DNA of 64,000 bases, taken from contig JAHBUO010000001.1 of assembly GCA_019638025.1 (NCBI GenBank), positions 62,001 through 126,000 of the forward strand, read 5' to 3'. Made by a program: the position numbers and the translations under genes. The notes beneath the pieces were generated by a model. It saw only the letters and a program-made list of their open reading frames with translations. It searched no databases and was not told the origin of the DNA. Numbering within the stretch: position 1 is the stretch's first letter; each line of letters opens with the position of its first letter. This document shows, piece by piece, positions 34,385 through 44,120 of the stretch. This DNA comes from Ignavibacteriaceae bacterium. GTDB lineage: Bacteria; Bacteroidota; Ignavibacteria; Ignavibacteriales; Ignavibacteriaceae.

Positions 34385-36961
34385 TTATTTAATGAAGTGA
34401 AGAATATATTCTACCATCAGACTTGTCTGTTGAAAATAAAAGACTATTGCACCAACGAAGCCAAAGATTATCAAAAGACTATATAAATAAACTGTTGATG
34501 GGCGAACATCATAAATGACGTAAATTCCCTTGATTATTCTATAAATAACCCAAAGACCGAAAAAAATCAAGAGGATAAAAAGATAGATGTTTACTAAATC
34601 AGCATGAAGAATTCTATACAAAACTATTGCTGCCGGAATAGTTAACACTATCGGCAGAAAAGACCACGAAACCGCAAAATATGCATTCGAAGTAAAAACT
34701 CTATTCATTACAAAAAGAGAACCAAGCTTTACAATTACCGTCAAAACCAATATAAGCACTATGAAGAGAATGGTGAGAATTCCGAGGGCATATATCGGTT
34801 GCCACGTAAGAAAACTCATTCCCTTCATAATCGATTCACCCCCAAATGCTAAAAGTATTTTTTCAAAAATTATTTCCGTACGGAAATAATATAACACACT
34901 TGATGTAATAAGAGCCATCACCGCCGAAACCAAAAGAGTGAGAATCGTTGTATGTATTCCGGACATAATTCTTAAATCTCTTATATCCGCATAGAAATTA
35001 TAAGGTCGTAGCAATGCCCTTGAACTATCTTCCCTAAACTTTCTTCCCGTGTTAACAAGAAAACCAACTAACAAAGCCAATACTAGCCCGAAGATGATAA
35101 ATATCATTGGGGAGTCATCTTTTTTTACACCTAACGGTATTGTTACTTTTTCCAGATTATTAAGTTTAGCTTGAATAACTTTATATGTAATTCGATTAAG
35201 ATTTCTATTTTCACCAAGTATCCCGAGTTTAATAATTTTTTCTTTATCATATCCCGAGATTATCGAGTGGTACTGGCTTCTGTAATCAAACATCGTATGT
35301 AAAAAATATCCTGCGTAATAATTTTCGTCCGAGAAATTTAGTAACTGATTAAAGTAATATGCTTGAGCTTCCAAAGTAAAATCATTTGTATATCCGGATG
35401 AGCTACCGAGATTTGCTATATAACCGGCTTCGCTTACAAAATATTTTCCTTTGCCAACAAGGTCGATTACCGAGTTAAAACTATCTTCAAATTTCGAAAA
35501 GGAATTGTTAAGGAATTCAAAGCCGTACAAATCTAATTCCGGAATTTCGGTATCGTTTATAGATGAAAAAGATGCATAAACAAGAAGTGGTTTGGGTCTC
35601 TTTAGTCCTCTCGCTAATTCTTTTATAAAAATATCTGTTGCTCCCTTACCGGAGTTATAGCCGGTTCCCAATCCGAATCCGGCAATAGCACTGTAATCTG
35701 CAAAAGCTTGAGAAAAATGATTCAGGTAATTTTTACTTCTTGTAAGATAATTCTGAGTTTCGATAATGCTTTCGGGAATCGAATTTAATGGTAACTCAAC
35801 AAACGCCAGCAATCCATATTGTTCACACAACGCAAGCATATATGGATGTGGAGTATTGTAAGCAAATCTGACTGAGTTAAAGCCAATCTCCTTAATTATC
35901 TTTAGTTCTTCCTCCATTTTGGAAAATGGTAAAATTGCTCCAAGTGTTTCGTTAGAAGGAATATAAGTAACCCCTTTCAACTGAAATGATTTTCCGTTTA
36001 AGAAGAGTGAATCTTTTCCCGAAGTTATATTGTAAAAGCTGATTCTTTTAATCACTTCATCTATCAAATTACCGTCTTGATAAACTTGGACTCTTGCCAA
36101 ATATATATTGGGGAATTCCGGGCTCCATACATTTGGACTTATATCAAAACTTAACGCCGATGCTTTCTCTTTTCCTTTCGGGATTTGAACAGTTGAAGAG
36201 GCAGAAGCTAATACTGACTTATCAGATTCCGAAATTATACTGTAATTTATTTCGAAAAGACTTGTTTTACCGATTGAATCGGTTTGAGTTTTAAAATTCT
36301 TATTTTCAATTTTTACATTAGCACTATACTTAAATCGATTTTGACCACTTAAATATTTATACTCTGATTGGAATGAAGAAATAAAGATGTTGGGAACAAC
36401 TCTTATGTAAACGTCTCTAAAAATTCCTCTCATCTGAGTCGGTGTTAAAAACCTTTGCTTAACCGGAATTGTATTTTCTGAGTCAAGGTTTGAAGTAATT
36501 TTTACCGAGACAACATTCTTCTTGTCGTATCTGAGTAAATCTTTCGGGAGTAAAAAAGAGAATGGGAAATCGCCGCCGGAGTGTCTATATATTAACGAAT
36601 TATTAATTGCAATATCAGCGGAATAACTTAATCCTAAAAAGTAAATTTCGAAATTGCTGGCACTAAGCTGTTTTTGGTTTAACTCAAAACTCTTTTCGAA
36701 TACTAGTTCATCCTCTCCTTCAAAAAACGATGGGACAGATACCTTAGATTTCTTTTTTGCCTGATCATCTGAAAAATAGACAGACCAGTTTCCATTCAAA
36801 TTAATAATTTTTCTTGACGAAGATTCTTCAAAAAAATTATAATTCTTATTAGTTTCTTCACCTGAAGCTAATTCTTTAAATATAACTTGTGCATTGGCTG
36901 CTTGACTGGTAATAAATAAAAGAAAGGAGACAATAAGTACGATAGACCTTTTAACCGCCAT
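34385..36961 (-). CDS. GH2-like ectodomain fused to a Yip1-like membrane domain
   Basis: 858 aa from the ATG at 36961, which leads into the signal peptide AVKRSIVLIVSFLLF. Order: a jelly-roll sugar-binding domain (about 30-190), a GH2 Ig-like domain (about 195-320), a TIM barrel (about 325-610) with KGVTYIPSNETLG and GFNSVRFAYNTPHPYML, one membrane helix (about 630-650), and a C-terminal domain with five hydrophobic helices resembling Yip1. The nucleophile region FVSEAGY is present, but where GH2 enzymes have a Gly-Asn-Glu acid/base motif the sequence is GLGTGYNSG, without the Glu. It may bind sugar rather than cut it. Upstream of smc by 19 nt. The TTG at 37000 is a less likely start. Confidence 0.75.
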   Translation of the reverse strand: MAVKRSIVLIVSFLLFITSQAANAQVIFKELASGEETNKNYNFFEESSSRKIINLNGNWSVYFSDDQAKKKSKVSVPSFFEGEDELVFEKSFELNQKQLSASNFEIYFLGLSYSADIAINNSLIYRHSGGDFPFSFLLPKDLLRYDKKNVVSVKITSNLDSENTIPVKQRFLTPTQMRGIFRDVYIRVVPNIFISSFQSEYKYLSGQNRFKYSANVKIENKNFKTQTDSIGKTSLFEINYSIISESDKSVLASASSTVQIPKGKEKASALSFDISPNVWSPEFPNIYLARVQVYQDGNLIDEVIKRISFYNITSGKDSLFLNGKSFQLKGVTYIPSNETLGAILPFSKMEEELKIIKEIGFNSVRFAYNTPHPYMLALCEQYGLLAFVELPLNSIPESIIETQNYLTRSKNYLNHFSQAFADYSAIAGFGLGTGYNSGKGATDIFIKELARGLKRPKPLLVYASFSSINDTEIPELDLYGFEFLNNSFSKFEDSFNSVIDLVGKGKYFVSEAGYIANLGSSSGYTNDFTLEAQAYYFNQLLNFSDENYYAGYFLHTMFDYRSQYHSIISGYDKEKIIKLGILGENRNLNRITYKVIQAKLNNLEKVTIPLGVKKDDSPMIFIIFGLVLALLVGFLVNTGRKFREDSSRALLRPYNFYADIRDLRIMSGIHTTILTLLVSAVMALITSSVLYYFRTEIIFEKILLAFGGESIMKGMSFLTWQPIYALGILTILFIVLILVLTVIVKLGSLFVMNRVFTSNAYFAVSWSFLPIVLTIPAAIVLYRILHADLVNIYLFILLIFFGLWVIYRIIKGIYVIYDVRPSTVYLYSLLIIFGFVGAIVFYFQQTSLMVEYILHFIK

Positions 36962-37168
36962 CAACAATAATTTTCCTAAATTTGTAAAATTAACCTGCAA
37001 ATATACGACATCAAGGGAGGGGAAATCAATACAAAATTAAAGCAATCTAATGTAGAACAAGAATTACCCTACTCTAACTCATTGAATAACAATCAACTAT
37101 AAGAATGACCATTGGTTCATCTTTTAGAAAACAATTCAATTCTTAATGGAATTAGTAGAATTTTTTAT

Positions 37169-37197
37169 TTGACAGATTTGATTTTAAGTGATATATT
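37169..37197 (+). promoter_or_regulatory. Sigma70-type promoter of rpsT
   Basis: TTGACA at 37169-37174 matches the -35 consensus exactly. After a 17-nt spacer, TATATT at 37192-37197 is a near-consensus -10. Start would be near 37204, giving a leader of about 30 nt before rpsT. Confidence 0.75.
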
Positions 37198-37235
37198 GAA
37201 GGTCAATTTTTTTAAGACATATAAGGTTCCAAAGA

Positions 37236-37499
37236 ATGGCAAATCATAAATCTGCTAAAAAGAGAATATTAGTTAATGCTAAGAAACGAGCTGTAAATAA
37301 AAGTACGATTTCGAAGTTAAAAACTTTGACTAAAAAAGTTTTAGCCTCAGACGAAAAGACAGAAGCAGAAGGTTTATATAAAGAAGCAGTATCATATATC
37401 GATAGAATTGCGACAAAAGGCAAAATTCACAAAAATACTGCAGCCAGAAGAAAATCAGCTTTAACAGGACACGTAAACGGTTTATCCGCTGAAAAATAA
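37236..37499 (+). CDS. rpsT: 30S ribosomal protein S20
   Basis: 87 aa, normal length. It binds 16S rRNA in the small subunit. The sequence ANHKSAKKRILVNAKKRAVN and the end IHKNTAARRKSALTGHVNGL are typical of S20, and the protein is rich in Lys/Arg. The ATG has AAGG about 10 nt upstream. It stands alone with its own promoter, followed by tRNA-Asn 72 nt later. Confidence 0.97.
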   Translation: MANHKSAKKRILVNAKKRAVNKSTISKLKTLTKKVLASDEKTEAEGLYKEAVSYIDRIATKGKIHKNTAARRKSALTGHVNGLSAEK

Positions 37500-37517
37500 A
37501 GAATTTTTGATGTTTGG

Positions 37518-37546
37518 TTGACAAGTTCAACTAATATTATTAATTT
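37518..37546 (+). promoter_or_regulatory. Candidate promoter of the tRNA-Asn gene
   Basis: TTGACA at 37518-37523, a 17-nt spacer, and TAATTT at 37541-37546. The tRNA begins 26 nt after the -10 box. Read-through from rpsT is also possible, as no terminator lies between them. Confidence 0.5.
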
Positions 37547-37571
37547 TGAACTCTTAAAAAGAAATACTGAT

Positions 37572-37643
37572 TCCGCGATAGCTCAATGGTGGAGCATTCG
37601 GCTGTTAACCGAAGGGTTGCAGGTTCGAGTCCTGCTCGCGGAG
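37572..37643 (+). tRNA. tRNA-Asn (GTT anticodon)
   Basis: Full cloverleaf. Acceptor arms TCCGCGA and TCGCGGA pair perfectly; the D-arm is GCTC...GAGC, the anticodon arm TTCGG-CTGTTAA-CCGAA has anticodon GTT, and the T-arm is GCAGG-TTCGAGT-CCTGC. G is the discriminator base. No CCA is encoded. A strong terminator follows. Confidence 0.97.
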
Positions 37644-37646
37644 CTT

Positions 37647-37673
37647 AACCCCAGCAATTGTTGGGGTTTTTTA
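37647..37673 (+). terminator. Intrinsic terminator after tRNA-Asn
   Basis: AACCCCA (37647-37653) pairs perfectly with TGGGGTT (37662-37668) around an 8-nt loop, and the T-run at 37667-37672 follows. Confidence 0.9.
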
Positions 37674-38286
37674 TTTTATGAAACATTTCCTTTCCACACA
37701 GAAATCTAATATCACCCATAAATTTTATATCGGCTAAAAAAAACGTATGCGAAGACTGGAGTAACACAATTCGTTTTAACAGTGCTTTACTTCTAAATAC
37801 AGACAATGGGATGTGGTTTTTGTTAAGAAAGTCAACTCCATTTCGCAGGCACTTATTATTGAGAAGAAAATTAAGTCATGGAAAAGCAAGAAAATGATTT
37901 CTCTTCTGATTGAAAACAAAATTTCTAGCTGAGTAGTCGGCGGTTATCCCGATTGCTATCGGGATGCAGGCTCCAGTCCTTCTCACAGCCCTACCAAAGC
38001 AAAACTTAAGGGAAATGGGTTAATAATGTAAAACCACATTTTAATTCTTGCATAGAACTTAAATGTATTTTCTTCTTTGGTAAGGTTTAGTTTTACTTGA
38101 GTTGGGTTTTCGTAACGCATCCTCTCAAAAGTTTCATCAATAAATATCCTTAACTTCAGCTGACCTTGGATTTAACAAATTATTGGAAATTCGGAGAAAA
38201 AAAATGTAGTTTAACCAAATAAATGTATCGCCGTTCATAGTGACCCATAAATCCAAGAAAAAAACATAAGTGAACTAGAGTGAATA
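37674..38286. other. Intergenic region with a palindrome and a tRNA-like trace
   Basis: 613 nt without a gene. ATCCCGAT and ATCGGGAT (37946-37953 and 37958-37965) form a perfect 8-bp stem. On its left is GCTGAGTAGTCGGCGG, D-arm-like; on its right is GCAGGCTCCAGTCCTT, close to the tRNA T-arm. The acceptor arms do not pair, so any tRNA is dead. The remaining part before 38287 should contain the promoter of the large kinase; I see no clear boxes. Confidence 0.5.
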
Positions 38287-41200
38287 ATGGCTAAAAGAAA
38301 TGTAGATGTTTTATTGAAAGAATTGGAAGCTCTAAAAAAGGAGAATTCCGAATTAAAGTATTTAATTAAATCAGAAAAGAAACGAACTATAAAAGATGAA
38401 AACCCAACATCAAACGATATTCTACTTCAACTAAATGATTATTCCTTTAAGCTCGCATTTCTACCTGCTGATGAGTTATTCCCATTTATCACTTCAAAAG
38501 TTAAATCCATTTTTAATGTTAGAGGAGCATTAATTAATACTTATGATGAAGCAACCTCCGAATTAGTGTTACAATACACAACTCTTTCTGATAAAGAGAA
38601 TGCAAACCTAATAAAAGTACTGGGAGGGACGTTATTAAAACGCCGTACTTATGTGAATAAAAAAAATTATAAGAGAATAACCACTAATATCTATGAGCAG
38701 ATAACATCACTCCATGAACTTACATTTGGAGCAATTCCTGATGTAATTGGAAGAACGATTGAAAAAGTTTTTGGGATAGATTGGTTTGCCGCACTCGGTT
38801 TAGTGCACAACAAAAAGCTTGTTGGGACGATGATTTTAGTGGGAGATAAAAGTCAACAATATCCTGAAAAAGAAACTATACTTGCATTTGCAGGTATCAC
38901 TGCAAACGCTCTTGTAAGAAAAGATGCTGAAGAGAAATTATCAGAAACTAATAAACGCTTTCAAAGTATTGTATACTCTTCTCCTTACGGTATGCAGATG
39001 TATGAATTACAAGAAGAAGACAAATTAGTGTTAATTGGTGCAAATCCGGCGGCAGACAAAATTCTCGGATTAGAGCACAACTCAAAAATTGGATTAACAA
39101 TAGAAGAAGCATTTCCATCCCTTATAGAAACGGAAATACCGACAAAATACAAAGAAGTCCTAAAGAAAAAGAGAGTTTGGAAGAAAGAACAAATAATCTA
39201 TGAAGATGCTACACGTAAAAGTGCTTTTGAAGTCTTTGCTTTTACTGTATCTGAAAACCAAATGGTTGCGAGTTTTCTTGAGATAACCGATAGACTTCAG
39301 AAGGAGCAAACTTTAAAGCAAAGTCAAGAAAATTTAGATATCACTTTGAAATCCATCGGTGATGGTGTTATCTCAACAGATAAACTTGGTCGAGTTACAA
39401 ATATGAACCCTGTGGCCGAAGAGATGTCCGGTTGGAAACTTGAAGATGCCAAAGGAAAACAACTCGAAGATGTTTTTGTTATAGTCGATGCTTCTACAAG
39501 ACACAATCTAAATAATCCCGTTGAAAAAGTAATTACAACCGGTAAAGTTGTTGAGTTATCAAATCATACTCTTCTCATTTCAAAGGATGGGACAGAAAGA
39601 AATATTGCAGATAGTGCCGCCCCGATTATTGATAATCACAATAATATTCAAGGAGTTGTGCTGGTCTTTTCTGATGTTACAGAAAAATATAAAGCGAGAG
39701 AGGAAAGCAAAGCAAGAGAGCACCGAGCCGTAAAACATAGAAAAGCTTTAACTGAGTTAGCAACAAGTAAAGTCATCGCTTCAGGAGATATTTCGAGTGC
39801 AAAAAAATTGCTCACAGAAATTGCAGCAGAGGCTTTAGAGGTTGAACAATGTAGTCTTTGGCTAATGTCACCTGATAACACAGAGATGAAGTGTATCGAT
39901 TTATTTAATGCTAATAACAAAGTACATTCAGAAGGAATCATCATTAAGGTTGAAGAATATCCAACATACTTTAAAGAAGTAACCGAAAATTCTCCCCTTG
40001 CAGTAAGGGATGTTATTAATGATGTACGCACAAATGAATTAGCTGAAGCTTATTTACTTCCGCTTGGCATTGTTTCAATGCTTGATTCAAAAGTAGCTTC
40101 TGAAGATGGGGGGTTTGGCGGCGTGGTTTGCTTCGAGCATACCGGAAAACAAAGGGAATGGTATACTGAAGAGGAAGCATTTGCCACGACTATAGCTTCA
40201 TATCTTGTTCAAATTTTATCAGTAACAAGAAAGAAAGAAGCCGATAGCGCATTAAAAGATGAAAAAGAGAGAATTAGCACTATTCTCAACCTTGTTGGCG
40301 ACCCAATTTTTGTTAAAGATAATCAACATCGATTTGTACTTTGTAATAGAGCTTTCTATGAAATGGTCGGACTTGAGGAAAATGGTGTTATCGGAAAAAC
40401 ATTGGCAGAAGGAATTCCGGATGGCGAAATGGAACATTTTCTAAAAATCGACAGAATGGTCCTTGATACCGGGATACCTGATTCTCGAGAAGAATCATTA
40501 ACCATCAACAATAAAAAAAGAACAATTGTAACAAACAAAACTCGTTTTATTGATAAAGCCGGAAACAAATTGTTAATTGGCTCTATACATGATATCTCTG
40601 ACCGAGACTATGCAGAAAAAGAGAAGGCCCATTTTAATGATTTGATGAAATATGTAATTTCTAATACCAAAAGCTCAGTAGCCGTTTTTGATACAGAAAT
40701 GAATTATATCTATGTAAGTGACCGCTATTATGATGATTTTCATCTAGAAGATAATAATATAGTTGGAAGAAATCATTATGATGTTTTTCCGGATCTTCCT
40801 CAGTATTTGAGAGATATCCACAAGAGTTCTCTTAATGGCGAAACTATTAGGGGCGAAGGCGATCCTCTTGTACATGCTGATGGCTCAATTGATTGGGCAA
40901 ACTGGTCATGCTTACCCTGGTATAAAGCCGATGGAACTATCGGTGGCATAATAACTTACATGGAAGTTATTACTGAACGAAAGAAAAAAGAAGAACAAAT
41001 TACTTTACTCGCTCAAATGGTAAACATTGCACCTGGTGGAATAATTGTACATGATTTCGATGGACAAATTTTATATGCAAATCAACGCGCAGCTCAAATG
41101 CATGGTTGTAATAATGAAGAGTTTCAGACCTTTAGTTTGCGTGATGTAGATACTCCTGAGAATGCTGAATTAATACCGGAAAGAATGGAAAACTTAAAAA

Positions 41201-44109
41201 AGAATGGGGAAATAAATTTTGAAGGAAGACACCGCAGAAAAGATGGGACTACATATCCGGTTGAAGTATATGCAAAAATAATTGAATGGGGGGATAATCC
41301 GGCAATTCTAAGTCTAACTACTGACATTACCGAACGTAAGCATGCTCAAAACAAATTGTTTGAGAGCGAATTACAATTTAGAGACTTGTTTAATAGTGCC
41401 GCAGATGCAATATTTATCGCTGATGCCGAAAGTGGACTTATAATGAATGCAAATAAAACGGCAGAGAAAATGTTAAACTCTACTCTTGAAAATATTATTG
41501 GCAAACATCAAAGAGACTTACATCCGGCCGAAATAAAAAAGATGGGCGAAGAAACATTTCAACAACACAAAAAAGAAATTGAAGAAATGGATTTATCAAA
41601 TCCCATTGAATCTATTGTATTAAACTCCAATGGGGCGCACATACCCGTAGAAGTAATTGCCTCTAAAGTAATCTATCAAGGCAAAAAGTGTATTATGGGA
41701 ATTTTCAGAGACATTACCGAACGAAAAAAGGCGGAGGATAAACTTAGAATTACAAAAGACACATACGAAAGTATTTTCAATTCGGTTTCAGAAGCTATTT
41801 ATGTACTTGATGAAAAAGGAAGTTTTATCGATGTAAATCGTGGGGCTGAATTAATGTATGGTTACTCACGAGAAGAATTAATTGGAAAAAATCCGGCTGA
41901 GGTTTCAGCCCTCGGGATGAATGACCTTCATGCTGTTCAAAAAGCCATTCAGGAAGTTGCAATTACAGGCATCTCTACCAGCTTTGAATTTTGGGGAGTA
42001 AGAAAAAATGGGGGGGTTTTTCCGAAGGACGTTTCCATTAACCGGGGCAAGTATTTTGGCAAATACCATATTGTTGCAACCGCCCGTGATATCACTGAAC
42101 GTAAAAAAGCAGAAGAGGAACTAGAACGTACGAGAATACAATTAATCGAAACTATAATGCAATCACCGTTACCCATGGTTCTGGCTTCTGCAGAAAATTT
42201 CAAGATAAAGGTAATTAACAAAGCAACAGAGGATTTTTTACTGATAGATGCGAATAACTATTTAGAAAAATCTTTAATGGAAATTGATGTAGTTTGGCAA
42301 GAGTATACCCCTGAAGGGAAAAAAGTTGAAGCAAATGAATTACCATTGCCTCGTGCCTTGCAAGGAAAGTTTACAAATGATAAAGAAATGAGACTTGAAA
42401 GAAGCGACGGAAGCAGTGTTTGGCAACTTGCAAGCGGTGCCCCTATTTTTAATTCACAAGGAAATCTTATTGCAGGATTACTTGTTATGCAAGACATCAC
42501 TCAGATAAAACTTACTGAAGAAGCACTTAAAAAATCAGAAGCTGAATTCAGAAATCTATTCGAAAGTGCAAATGATGCAATCTTAATATTTGAACCGGAA
42601 ACAGAAATAATTCTCGAGGTAAATAATAAAGCTTGTGAAATTTACGGATTTACCAAAGAAGAATTAATCGGGATGAGTTTAAAAGTTTTGACAAAAGATG
42701 TGGCTGCCGGCGTGCAACAAATTGAAAAAGCAATTAATACCGGCAAATACGGAAATTTTGAAACTCAACAAGTAAATAAAAATGGTGATACAATTTACTT
42801 CTTGATTAACGCTTCCCTAATTGATTATATGGGGAAAAAAGCTATTCTTTCAATTAATAGAAATATTTCCGAACGCAAGCGTGCAGAAAAAGTACAAGAG
42901 ATTTTATACAATGTTGCTTTGCACATTCATCTTGAAAAAAGCACAAAAGATTTGCTTGAGTTTGTTAGACAAGAAATTGGAAATGTAATGGACACTTCCA
43001 ATTTCTTTGTAGCACTTTACAATCCGGAAAGGGATACATTAAAAGAAGTTATTTATGTCGACGAAATGGACAACTTTGAAAGTGACGAGTGGTCTGCTGG
43101 TAACTCAATCTCGGGTCATGTTGTTAAACAAGGGAAGACGGTTTTTCTTAAGGGAGATGAGATTGCAGAATTTTACAAACATAAAAATCTGGGGATGGAA
43201 GGAACTATCCCAAAAAGTTGGATAGGAGTTCCAATCTTTTCACATTCTAAAGCAATCGGTATAATGGTCACCCAGAACTACAAAAACCTAAATGTGTTTT
43301 CCGATTCCGATGTAACAATGCTTGAAATGATTGCACATGAAATTGGTGTGTTTATCGAAAAGCATACAATGATAGAAGAACTTGTTAAGGCAAAAGAAAA
43401 AGCAGAAGAAATGAATAGAGCCAAATCCCATTTCTTCGCAAATATGAGTCACGAGCTTCGGACACCTTTTGTAGGTATCATGGGCTATGCTGAACTATTG
43501 GCTGAATCACTTGAAAATGAAGACGAACGCCTAATGGCTGAAGGTATTCTGAAAGCATCATCCAGAATGCAAGGAACTCTATCAAATATTCTTGGACTTG
43601 CTAAGTTAGAAACCGATTCGATTGAAATAAAAAAGAATCAAGTTGAAATGAATAAATTGATTACCGGTCTGTTTGAATCATTTAAAGGGGGAACTTTACT
43701 TAAGAAATTATCTTTCGAGAAGGAAATTAATTTTGATGAATTACTAATAGAAACCGATGAGTTAATGTTAAAAGATATTTTACAAAACTTAATCAGTAAT
43801 GCCATTAAATATACCGAAGAAGGCTCTGTTAAATTAACTGCAAAAATCGGGACGAACGAAGATTCCGGAAATCTTGAGATAAAAGTAACCGATACAGGGA
43901 TAGGTATTCCCGAAGATATGCTGAAGATAATTTGGGAGCCATTTAGACAAGTAAGCGAAGGCTTGAACAGAAGTTTTGAGGGTACCGGACTTGGTTTATC
44001 AATTGTAAAGAAAAGTGTTGAATTACTTGGGGGAAATATCGAAGTCGAAAGTATATATGGGAAAGGTTCAATTTTTAAACTCTCATTACCAATTAATAAA
44101 GGATTGTAA
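38287..44109 (+). CDS. Giant multi-PAS/GAF sensor histidine kinase, 1940 aa
   Basis: A cytoplasmic sensor kinase with no membrane segment. My reading of the order: GAF (about 45-210), PAS 1-2 (220-465), GAF (480-650), PAS 3-9 (about 660-1535; several end in the 'ITERKKAE' linker), GAF (1535-1690), then HisKA with MSHELRTPFVGIMGYAELL (phospho-acceptor His1722) and HATPase_c with an N-box (QNLISNAIKYT), DTGIGIPEDML and GTGLGLSIVKKSVELLGG. Nine PAS and three GAF domains suggest several small ligands or redox cues are combined. It has no receiver of its own; the receiver gene 11 nt downstream is the evident partner. Boundaries are by eye. Confidence 0.9.
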   Translation: MAKRNVDVLLKELEALKKENSELKYLIKSEKKRTIKDENPTSNDILLQLNDYSFKLAFLPADELFPFITSKVKSIFNVRGALINTYDEATSELVLQYTTLSDKENANLIKVLGGTLLKRRTYVNKKNYKRITTNIYEQITSLHELTFGAIPDVIGRTIEKVFGIDWFAALGLVHNKKLVGTMILVGDKSQQYPEKETILAFAGITANALVRKDAEEKLSETNKRFQSIVYSSPYGMQMYELQEEDKLVLIGANPAADKILGLEHNSKIGLTIEEAFPSLIETEIPTKYKEVLKKKRVWKKEQIIYEDATRKSAFEVFAFTVSENQMVASFLEITDRLQKEQTLKQSQENLDITLKSIGDGVISTDKLGRVTNMNPVAEEMSGWKLEDAKGKQLEDVFVIVDASTRHNLNNPVEKVITTGKVVELSNHTLLISKDGTERNIADSAAPIIDNHNNIQGVVLVFSDVTEKYKAREESKAREHRAVKHRKALTELATSKVIASGDISSAKKLLTEIAAEALEVEQCSLWLMSPDNTEMKCIDLFNANNKVHSEGIIIKVEEYPTYFKEVTENSPLAVRDVINDVRTNELAEAYLLPLGIVSMLDSKVASEDGGFGGVVCFEHTGKQREWYTEEEAFATTIASYLVQILSVTRKKEADSALKDEKERISTILNLVGDPIFVKDNQHRFVLCNRAFYEMVGLEENGVIGKTLAEGIPDGEMEHFLKIDRMVLDTGIPDSREESLTINNKKRTIVTNKTRFIDKAGNKLLIGSIHDISDRDYAEKEKAHFNDLMKYVISNTKSSVAVFDTEMNYIYVSDRYYDDFHLEDNNIVGRNHYDVFPDLPQYLRDIHKSSLNGETIRGEGDPLVHADGSIDWANWSCLPWYKADGTIGGIITYMEVITERKKKEEQITLLAQMVNIAPGGIIVHDFDGQILYANQRAAQMHGCNNEEFQTFSLRDVDTPENAELIPERMENLKKNGEINFEGRHRRKDGTTYPVEVYAKIIEWGDNPAILSLTTDITERKHAQNKLFESELQFRDLFNSAADAIFIADAESGLIMNANKTAEKMLNSTLENIIGKHQRDLHPAEIKKMGEETFQQHKKEIEEMDLSNPIESIVLNSNGAHIPVEVIASKVIYQGKKCIMGIFRDITERKKAEDKLRITKDTYESIFNSVSEAIYVLDEKGSFIDVNRGAELMYGYSREELIGKNPAEVSALGMNDLHAVQKAIQEVAITGISTSFEFWGVRKNGGVFPKDVSINRGKYFGKYHIVATARDITERKKAEEELERTRIQLIETIMQSPLPMVLASAENFKIKVINKATEDFLLIDANNYLEKSLMEIDVVWQEYTPEGKKVEANELPLPRALQGKFTNDKEMRLERSDGSSVWQLASGAPIFNSQGNLIAGLLVMQDITQIKLTEEALKKSEAEFRNLFESANDAILIFEPETEIILEVNNKACEIYGFTKEELIGMSLKVLTKDVAAGVQQIEKAINTGKYGNFETQQVNKNGDTIYFLINASLIDYMGKKAILSINRNISERKRAEKVQEILYNVALHIHLEKSTKDLLEFVRQEIGNVMDTSNFFVALYNPERDTLKEVIYVDEMDNFESDEWSAGNSISGHVVKQGKTVFLKGDEIAEFYKHKNLGMEGTIPKSWIGVPIFSHSKAIGIMVTQNYKNLNVFSDSDVTMLEMIAHEIGVFIEKHTMIEELVKAKEKAEEMNRAKSHFFANMSHELRTPFVGIMGYAELLAESLENEDERLMAEGILKASSRMQGTLSNILGLAKLETDSIEIKKNQVEMNKLITGLFESFKGGTLLKKLSFEKEINFDELLIETDELMLKDILQNLISNAIKYTEEGSVKLTAKIGTNEDSGNLEIKVTDTGIGIPEDMLKIIWEPFRQVSEGLNRSFEGTGLGLSIVKKSVELLGGNIEVESIYGKGSIFKLSLPINKGL

Positions 44110-44120
44110 CCGGAGAAATT

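Noticed and set aside
34385-37000. TTG start at 37000 for the GH2-like protein
   Set aside because: It adds 13 residues ahead of a good signal peptide; the ATG at 36961 starts directly at the signal peptide.
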